From Rothia nasimurium (GTDB lineage Bacteria > Actinomycetota > Actinomycetes > Actinomycetales > Micrococcaceae): a stretch of 64,000 bases of DNA. Shown here piece after piece: positions 58,491-64,000 of the stretch (its first letter is position 1; every line of letters starts with the position of its first letter). Under the pieces are notes generated by a model. It was not told the origin of the DNA. It saw only the letters and a program-made list of their open reading frames with translations, and ran no database searches. The translations under genes and the position numbers were made by a program. The stretch is taken from assembly GCF_928382285.1 (NCBI RefSeq), contig NZ_CAKMSS010000006.1:90406-154405 (forward strand), written 5' to 3'.

Positions 58491-60779
58491 ATGTCTTCTT
58501 CTCTCTCCCGCCGCCTTGCTAGCCTGGCAGCCAGCGGTACGACCGTTGTTGCCCTGGTTGTTGCCCCCGTTCCGGGTGCAGGTGCAGCCGATACCACCAC
58601 TCTGACCCTGCTGAACATTAACGACTTCCACGGTCGTATTTCCACCAGCATCGCCATGGGCCTGGCCAACACCATCCAGACCGAGCGCGCAGCTGCCACC
58701 GATGGCTCCCTGCTGCTGTCTGCTGGCGATAACGTGGGCGCCTCACTCTACGTTTCCAGTGTTCAGAAGGACCAGCCCACCCTGGACTACCTGAACGCAC
58801 TGGGCCTTTCTGCCAGCGCCGTGGGTAACCACGAGTTCGATGCCGGTATGGACGACCTGGTTAACCGCATCATTCCCGCGTCCTCTTTCACCTACCTGGG
58901 CGCCAACGTCCTTAAGGCTGACGGCACCCCCGCCCTGGAGCCCTACTACACCACCGAGGTCAACGGCACTACCGTGGCTGTCATCGGTGCTGTTACCACC
59001 GAGACCCCGCAACTGACCGACCCGTCGGCGCTGGCGTCCGTGCAGTTCACCGACCCCATTGAGGCCGTGAACAAGTACGCCGCGCAGCTCTCCGACGGCG
59101 ATGCGAGCAACGGCGAGGCCGACGTCATCATCGCTGAGTACCACGAGGGTGTAGATACCTCAGCCCCCGAGTCAGACGCGATCATCAACCAGACCAGCGC
59201 CGCTGTAGACGCTATTTTCACCGGCCACACCCACGCCGAATACGTCATTGACGGTGCGGTTCCCGGCCAGACTGGCAAGACCCGCCCCGTCATTCAGACC
59301 GGCAACTACGGCGATAACCTGGGCAAGGTTGTGCTGACCCTGGATGCCGACAAGAACGTCACCGCCTACTCCTCCGAGCTGGTCAAGCGCATGAGCGCCC
59401 CCACCGCCGAGCAGATTGCAGTTGATCCCGTCCTGGCTAACGTAAACACTATCGTCACAGAGGCTAACGCCTACGCCACCGAGCAGGGCTCTGTGGTAGC
59501 TGGCCAGGTCAGTGCTCCCATCACCACCGGTTTTGACTCTGCCAAGGACACCCAGGGTGGCTTTGACATGCGCAACTACGAGTCCACCATGGGTCACCTG
59601 GTAGCGGATATGTACCTGGCTGCCGCTAACTCCACCGGCCGCACCCCCGCCGATATCGGCATCGTCAACCCCGGCGGCCTGCGCGATGAGCTGCCCGGCG
59701 GCCTGCGCACCTCACTGGGCCTGGCCGTGAACAAGAATGTGCGCGTCATGGACATCATCAATGTGACCCCCTTCGCCAACAACCTCTGGACCACCGAGCT
59801 CACCGGCGCCCAGCTCAAGACCGTGCTTGAAGAGCAGTGGCAGCAGAACTCGGCAGGCGAGATGGCAACCCGCCCCTACCTGCAGCTGGGCTTCTCCTCA
59901 AACGTCACCTACACCTACACCGGCTCCCCCGACGCTGAGGGCTACGCAAGCCGCGGCTCCAACGTGCTCGATGTGTACGTCAACGGCACAAAGGTTGAGG
60001 ACGCCGACACCTACACCGTCGCTATCCCCAGCTTCCTGCTGGGTGGCGGCGACAACTTCGGCACCCTCTCCCAGGGCGCTAACGCCAAGGACACCGCCCT
60101 GGTAGATTCGGACGCCTTCGTTGAATACTTCAAGAACGCTGGCACCGTTGACCCCAACTTCGCTAAGCAGGCTGTGCGCGTTGCCGACCTGGCTAAGAGC
60201 TACGATGTCAACGGCACCCTGGCCTTCTCCCTGTCTGACCTGAACGTCCGTAGCTACGGCGTACCCGCCCTGACCGAGCTGAAGGTCACCGTGGGTGGCA
60301 TTGAGGTTGGCACCGTTGCTGTTGCTGAGGACGGCACCGCGGCAGTTTCCCTTGACCTGGCAGGTAAGGGCATCACCAACGGCACCCACGAGGTTGTTCT
60401 GACTGATGCGACCGGCGTTGCTGGCACCACCGTCCGCCTCTCTGCGAACTTCACCGGTGCGGTTGCCGAACCCACCCCTGCCCCCTCTGAGGAACCTACT
60501 CCCGCTCCTTCTGAAGAGCCGACTGTAGCTCCCAGCGAAGAGCCCACTGCCGCCCCCTCTGTTGAGCCGACTACCGAGCCGACCGTAGCTCCTAGCTCCG
60601 ACAGCAGCGACATCAGCAATGCCGGCTCTTCACGCCAGGAGTCAAGCAGCTCTTCCTCTTCGACCGGCAGCTCACTCGCTAACACCGGTTTCACCGCAGC
60701 CATGGTTGCTGGTGCTGGTGCCCTGGCCCTGTTTGCCGGTGGCGCTGCCCTGGTAGCTAACCGCCGCCGCAAGGCCTAG
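58491..60779 (+). CDS. cell-wall-anchored 5'-nucleotidase/metallophosphatase (UshA family)
   Basis: A 762-residue exported enzyme. Signal peptide to about residue 30 (PVPGAGAAD). The metallophosphatase domain (about 30-300) has INDFHGR, GDNVGAS, GNHEFDAG and GHTHAEY, all metal ligands present. The C-terminal nucleotidase domain (about 330-560) includes NPGGLRDEL. A Pro/Glu/Ser repeat linker (APSEEPT units) leads to LANTG plus a hydrophobic helix and RRRKA, a sortase signal. It would cut nucleotides or sugar nucleotides outside the cell to salvage phosphate and nucleosides. The ATG at 58491 is chosen over an in-frame TTG at 58452. Confidence 0.92.
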   Translation: MSSSLSRRLASLAASGTTVVALVVAPVPGAGAADTTTLTLLNINDFHGRISTSIAMGLANTIQTERAAATDGSLLLSAGDNVGASLYVSSVQKDQPTLDYLNALGLSASAVGNHEFDAGMDDLVNRIIPASSFTYLGANVLKADGTPALEPYYTTEVNGTTVAVIGAVTTETPQLTDPSALASVQFTDPIEAVNKYAAQLSDGDASNGEADVIIAEYHEGVDTSAPESDAIINQTSAAVDAIFTGHTHAEYVIDGAVPGQTGKTRPVIQTGNYGDNLGKVVLTLDADKNVTAYSSELVKRMSAPTAEQIAVDPVLANVNTIVTEANAYATEQGSVVAGQVSAPITTGFDSAKDTQGGFDMRNYESTMGHLVADMYLAAANSTGRTPADIGIVNPGGLRDELPGGLRTSLGLAVNKNVRVMDIINVTPFANNLWTTELTGAQLKTVLEEQWQQNSAGEMATRPYLQLGFSSNVTYTYTGSPDAEGYASRGSNVLDVYVNGTKVEDADTYTVAIPSFLLGGGDNFGTLSQGANAKDTALVDSDAFVEYFKNAGTVDPNFAKQAVRVADLAKSYDVNGTLAFSLSDLNVRSYGVPALTELKVTVGGIEVGTVAVAEDGTAAVSLDLAGKGITNGTHEVVLTDATGVAGTTVRLSANFTGAVAEPTPAPSEEPTPAPSEEPTVAPSEEPTAAPSVEPTTEPTVAPSSDSSDISNAGSSRQESSSSSSSTGSSLANTGFTAAMVAGAGALALFAGGAALVANRRRKA

Positions 60780-60835
60780 AGGTTTACACCGCAGGCTCCA
60801 CGCCCTAGAACGGTGAACACCTAGTCTGCCCTCAC

Positions 60836-60903
60836 AAAGGGACCAGATTACTCTGAATTGTATGCGTTGTGTACAAGGACTATGGGAGTAATCTGGTCCC
60901 TTT
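60836..60903. terminator. palindrome with perfect 18-bp arms
   Basis: Arms at 60836-60853 and 60886-60903 (starting AAAGGGACCAGATTACTC) with a 32-nt loop. The AAAGGGACC core is the one seen after both nhaA genes. Confidence 0.7.
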
Positions 60904-60924
60904 CTCTCTGCTCTGACCGCTACC

Positions 60925-61269
60925 ATGGACACTATGCCCCTCGATGTCTTTTCCACCCCCGCCCTTTCCCCTACAGGCCTACTTGCTGCGGGCGTCCGCG
61001 CCGCTGAAGAAACCGGAACCCAGCTCAGCCTCTTCGGCTGGTTCTTCTACCCCCTGCTCTTTCTTGCCATGGGCCTGGCCATTTTCTGCGTGCTCACCGT
61101 GCACCGCCAGCCCCACCTGAGTGAAATCCAGAAGCTCAAGTGGCTGCTCTTCACCCTTTTTATCCCTATCGTTGGCCCCCTAGCCTACTGGCTGCGCATG
61201 CGCTCTGACCGACGCGAGCGCACCGAAGGCATAACCGCTCACTCTGAGAGCGAACCGGACGGGCAGTAG
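60925..61269 (+). CDS. small membrane protein with PLDc_N domain
   Basis: A 114-residue protein with two hydrophobic segments (about 38-60 and 72-90). The second half, LKWLLFTLFIPIVGPLAYWLR, is the phospholipase D N-terminal (PLDc_N) motif that occurs alone in many small actinobacterial membrane proteins. Function is not known. It precedes the alcohol dehydrogenase gene by 66 bp. Confidence 0.8.
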   Translation: MDTMPLDVFSTPALSPTGLLAAGVRAAEETGTQLSLFGWFFYPLLFLAMGLAIFCVLTVHRQPHLSEIQKLKWLLFTLFIPIVGPLAYWLRMRSDRRERTEGITAHSESEPDGQ

Positions 61270-61335
61270 GTAGCGCAGCCTGCAGGCAGGCGTAAAGTGA
61301 GAGGTGACAAGACCACTTCACTCAAGGAGACCCCC

Positions 61336-62400
61336 GTGCCTATCACCGTCAAGGCCCTGCAAAAATTTGGCCCCGACCAGCCCTTCAAAGTCACCGAAAT
61401 CGAGCGTCGCGACCCCCGCGAGGACGATGTCGTCATCAAGATTGAGGCAGCCGGTATCTGCCACTCCGACATTCACACCATCCACAATGAGTGGGGCCAA
61501 GCCCACTTCCCCCTGGCCGTAGGCCACGAGATCGCGGGTACTGTTGAGGCTGTCGGCTCTGCCGTCACCAAGTTCAAGGTGGGCGACCGCGTGGGCGTTG
61601 GCTGCCTGGTCAACTCCTGCGGCGAGTGCGAGCAGTGCGCCGCTGGCTTCGAGAATAACTGCCTGAACGGCTCTGTGGGCACCTACAATTCCAAGGACGT
61701 AGACGGCACCATCACCCAGGGCGGCTACGCCCAGAAGGTCACCGTCAATGAGCGCTTCGTTCTGCGCATTCCCGACGCCCTGGACTTCGACGTGGCAGCG
61801 CCCCTGCTCTGCGCCGGCATCACCACCTACTCACCCCTGGCCCGCTGGGGCGTTAAGCCCGGCATGAAGGTAGCCGTGATGGGCCTGGGCGGCCTGGGGC
61901 ACATGGGCGTGCAGATTGCTGCCGCCATGGGCGCTGAGGTCACCGTGCTCTCCCGCAACCTCAAGAAGGCGGACGCCGCAGCCAAGCTGGGTGCCGCCCG
62001 CACCCTGGCTACCACCGACGAGGGTTTCTTCACCGAACACCGCGGTGAGTTCGACCTGATTCTCAACACCATCTCAGCCCCCATCAGCCTGGACGCCTAC
62101 CTGGGTCTGCTTAAGCCCCGCGGTATTCTCTCGGTTGTTGGCCTGCCCCCGGAATCCCTGGACGTTCACATGTTCAGCCTGGTCGGCGGCGGCAAGGTGC
62201 TGACCGGTAACAACATCGGCGGTATTCCCGAGACCCAGGAGATGCTGGACTTCTGCGCCGAGCACGGCATCGGCGCTGTGATTGAGAAAATCGGCGTGGA
62301 CGAGGTTGATGCCGCCTATGAGCGTGTTGTAGACGGTGATGTGCAGTTCCGCGTGGTTATCGACACCGCAACCTTCGACAGCGCTGAGGTCAGCGCCTAG
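61336..62400 (+). CDS. zinc-dependent alcohol dehydrogenase
   Basis: A 354-residue medium-chain NAD(P)-dependent alcohol/aldehyde dehydrogenase of the YahK/cinnamyl type. The catalytic zinc site is visible in AAGICHSDIH and GHEIAGTVE, the structural zinc site in CGECEQCAAGFENNC, and the Rossmann turn in GLGGLGHMGVQIA (near residue 180). The GTG at 61336 has AAGGAG 6 nt upstream. The natural substrate is likely an aldehyde. The gene is monocistronic or shares a transcript with the small PLDc_N gene. Confidence 0.92.
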   Translation: MPITVKALQKFGPDQPFKVTEIERRDPREDDVVIKIEAAGICHSDIHTIHNEWGQAHFPLAVGHEIAGTVEAVGSAVTKFKVGDRVGVGCLVNSCGECEQCAAGFENNCLNGSVGTYNSKDVDGTITQGGYAQKVTVNERFVLRIPDALDFDVAAPLLCAGITTYSPLARWGVKPGMKVAVMGLGGLGHMGVQIAAAMGAEVTVLSRNLKKADAAAKLGAARTLATTDEGFFTEHRGEFDLILNTISAPISLDAYLGLLKPRGILSVVGLPPESLDVHMFSLVGGGKVLTGNNIGGIPETQEMLDFCAEHGIGAVIEKIGVDEVDAAYERVVDGDVQFRVVIDTATFDSAEVSA

Positions 62401-62532
62401 CCGACCACCGGCGTCCTAATCTATATAGCTCAGACCCCGCCCGCCAAAGTGTGTGCGGGGTCTTAGCCTGCCTAGGGCCGCCGGGCAGTATTCTTAGGAA
62501 CAAGACAACCTTTCATTCCCGAGGAGATTTCT

Positions 62533-63471
62533 ATGGCCGGTGGTTTAGCGGCTCTCTTAGATGACGTAGCGGCTCTTGCCAAGCTGGCAGCTGCAAGCGT
62601 GGACGACGTGGCAGCGGCGGCTGGCCGCGCCAGCGTGAAGGCAGCCGGTGTGGTGGTGGACGACGCCGCCGTCACCCCGCAGTACGTGCGCAATATCGAA
62701 CCCAAGCGTGAGCTGCCCATCATCAAGAAAATTGCGGTAGGGTCCCTGCGCAACAAGCTGGTCTTCATTCTTCCTGCAGCCCTGCTGCTGAGCCAGTACC
62801 TGCCCTGGATGCTCACCCCCCTGCTTATGCTGGGCGGCACCTACCTCTGCTTTGAGGGCGCCGAAAAGGTCATCGAGATGTTCTCGAAGAAGGAGCACGC
62901 CGCGGAAGAAACCCCCGCGGTGGTGCAGGGTGAGGACGCCGAGAAGAAGATTATCTCGGGGGCTGTGCGCACCGACTTCATTCTGAGCGCCGAGATCATG
63001 GTGATTGCCCTGAACGAGGTCGCCTCTGAGGGCTTCTGGTCCCGCGCCGTTATCCTGGCTGTGGTCGGTATCGGCATCACCATTCTGGTGTACGGTGCCG
63101 TGGGCCTGCTGGTTAAGATGGACGACATCGGCCTGGCCATGGCTCAGCGTGAATCTGCCGGGGCGCAGAAGTTTGGCATGGGCCTGGTGAAGGCTATGCC
63201 CGTGGTCATGAACGTTATTTCTGTCGTGGGTACGTTCGCCATGCTCTGGGTGGGTGGCCACATTATTCTGCTGGGCCTTTACGATATGCACTGGTGGGAG
63301 GCTCCCTATCAGTTCGTGCACCATCTTGAGGAGTACGGCCACCACCTGCCCGCCCTGGGCGGAGTAGCAGCTTGGCTGATCAACACCTTCTGCTCTATGG
63401 TGATCGGCCTGATCTGGGGCAGCATTATTGCCGCTGTGGTTCACTTCCTGCCCGGCAAGAAGCACCACTAG
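62533..63471 (+). CDS. DUF808-family membrane protein
   Basis: A 312-residue membrane protein of the DUF808 (YedI-like) family. The N-terminus GGLAALLDDVAALAKLAAASVDDVAAAAGRA, and VVVDDAAVTPQYV, are highly conserved in the family, followed by KLVFILPAALLLSQYLPW and further helices to about residue 305. The function is not established. GAGGAG lies upstream of the ATG. It is followed by a repeat-rich gap up to the transposase remnant. Confidence 0.9.
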   Translation: MAGGLAALLDDVAALAKLAAASVDDVAAAAGRASVKAAGVVVDDAAVTPQYVRNIEPKRELPIIKKIAVGSLRNKLVFILPAALLLSQYLPWMLTPLLMLGGTYLCFEGAEKVIEMFSKKEHAAEETPAVVQGEDAEKKIISGAVRTDFILSAEIMVIALNEVASEGFWSRAVILAVVGIGITILVYGAVGLLVKMDDIGLAMAQRESAGAQKFGMGLVKAMPVVMNVISVVGTFAMLWVGGHIILLGLYDMHWWEAPYQFVHHLEEYGHHLPALGGVAAWLINTFCSMVIGLIWGSIIAAVVHFLPGKKHH

Positions 63472-63538
63472 GCTTTGTAGCTCCTCGTGGAGGGGTCCTG
63501 CAGGATCACGCTCGCCCCTACGAACCCCTCCCCTAGTT

Positions 63539-63590
63539 TGTACCGTGCCCTGCCCGTTTTTGACGCTAAAAACGGGCAGGGCACGGTACA
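63539..63590. terminator. palindrome with perfect 23-bp arms
   Basis: Arms at 63539-63561 and 63568-63590, loop GACGCT. The stem begins TGTACCGTGCCC and both flanks are T-rich, fitting a bidirectional terminator after DUF808. Confidence 0.75.
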
Positions 63591-63776
63591 TTTCAACAGT
63601 AACTGTGGCACTGCCCGCCACATGTGGCACTGACACCACCACATTTGGCGGCTGTCGGCACATATACCTTCTGGCCAGCGCCGGGGGAGGCAAGCAAGAA
63701 TGCCCGCACCCGCCGTGGCGCCCAGCTGCCGGATAAACGAGTATCACAGAAGCACCACGGCCCCATTTTCAGGCAC

Positions 63777-63823
63777 GAAAAAACCCGTTTTCCCTAGCTC
63801 TTACTAGGAAAAACGGGTTTTTC
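63777..63823. terminator. A/T-flanked palindrome near the transposase
   Basis: GAAAAAACCCGTTTTCCCTAG pairs with CTAGGAAAAACGGGTTTTTC apart from two positions. It carries A-runs and T-runs on both sides, so it can end transcription in both directions. Confidence 0.7.
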
Positions 63824-63901
63824 TTCTCTGTGGGTCATTTGTACCGTTAAAACTAGCCCGGTATAGCAAGGATTGATATGTACTGGCTTTAGTTCCGACA
63901 A

Positions 63902-64000
63902 TTATAAGACCACTAAAGCACCATCAACCACCTCCTGCGGAGTCCGATAACCAAGACTCTGATGCAACCGACCAGCATTCCACCAAGCAACCCAAGACGC
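63902..64000 (-). mobile_element. C-terminal end of an IS3-type transposase, cut by the window edge
   Basis: On the reverse strand 32 codons are open from the window edge to a TAA at 63902-63904 region, reading WVAWWNAGRLHQSLGYRTPQ near the start of the visible part. The W-N-x-x-R-x-H-x-x-L-G-Y-x-T-P pattern is the end of the integrase core of IS3-family OrfB proteins. Only the C-terminus is in the window. The sequence after the stop contains TGTACCGTTAAAAC (from 63840), which could be the left inverted repeat, since IS3 elements end in TG. Confidence 0.8.

Larger units (their letters stand above)
63472..63901. other. intergenic region with two long palindromes
   Basis: 430 bp with no credible gene. 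The first 60 bp contain GAGGGGT / ACCCCTC around TCACGCTCGC, reminiscent of the structured repeats. A 23-bp-arm palindrome and a 20-bp-arm palindrome follow (listed separately), then the possible insertion-sequence end near 63840. Confidence 0.5.

Noticed and set aside
62557..63747. 396-codon open frame on the minus strand over DUF808
   Set aside because: Antisense to a well-conserved protein; composition is His/Gln/Gly-rich as expected of a reverse-frame shadow, and no ribosome-binding site fits.

Overview
The window comes from a high-GC Gram-positive actinobacterium. Protein sequences, the sortase and lipobox signals and the gene set fit the Micrococcaceae, and Rothia is my best guess from family resemblance; no 16S or other marker lies in the window. 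About 48 protein genes can be supported. I saw no tRNA, rRNA or CRISPR array.

Region 1 (1-3.2 kb) holds an efflux-pump adaptor cut by the left edge, two small membrane proteins and a tautomerase. Region 2 (3.3-22.8 kb) is a myo-inositol (and probably inositol-isomer or related sugar) catabolic island: a GntR/UTRA regulator, iolB, a TauE/SafE permease, an IolT-like MFS carrier, a complete ABC sugar importer, four TIM-barrel isomerase/dehydratase paralogues, two Gfo/Idh/MocA dehydrogenases, and an iolC-aldolase-iolD-mmsA operon. A shared near-palindrome, TTTGTnnTTACAAA, sits in front of several of these units and is a good candidate operator for the GntR protein. Together the genes import inositol, oxidise and dehydrate it, open the ring, phosphorylate and cleave the product, and convert malonate semialdehyde to acetyl-CoA.

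Region 3 (22.9-32.4 kb) has a small unknown protein and a second sugar porter, then a 5-oxoproline-type cluster: pxpA, a fused pxpB-pxpC, a biotin carboxylase-BCCP protein, an FCD-type GntR regulator and an NRAMP-fold transporter that has lost the metal-binding motifs. A HEPN/Abi-like gene is inserted between them. Region 4 (32.5-42.2 kb) is a cell-surface metal-uptake system of the anchored-repeat ABC type: three repeat-bearing surface proteins, a ZnuA-like lipoprotein with a repeat domain inserted in it, an ATPase and a permease. It is organised around a Fur/Zur-like box between divergent genes.

Region 5 (42.3-48.97 kb) contains a monooxygenase, a catalytically degenerate NUDIX regulator, two convergent SNase-like lipoproteins, Mn/Fe superoxide dismutase, a 580-bp gap with a cluster of DnaA-box-like 9-mers, and a MarR-polysaccharide deacetylase pair. 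Region 6 (49-64 kb) has two tandem NhaA antiporters with near-identical calcium-loop-like tails, two amino-acid transporters, a cell-wall 5'-nucleotidase, a TIGR01777 epimerase, an alcohol dehydrogenase, a DUF808 protein and, at the right edge, the end of an IS3-type transposase.

Two genome-scale patterns stand out. The heptamer GGACGCC (either strand) was counted by hand about 70 times in 22.6-64 kb but only 7 times in 3-22.6 kb, and it often forms the two arms of intergenic hairpins. Many gene ends also carry unusually long perfect inverted repeats (arms of 16-28 bp), and a family of structured intergenic repeats recurs at 39.2, 41.2 and 56.75 kb.
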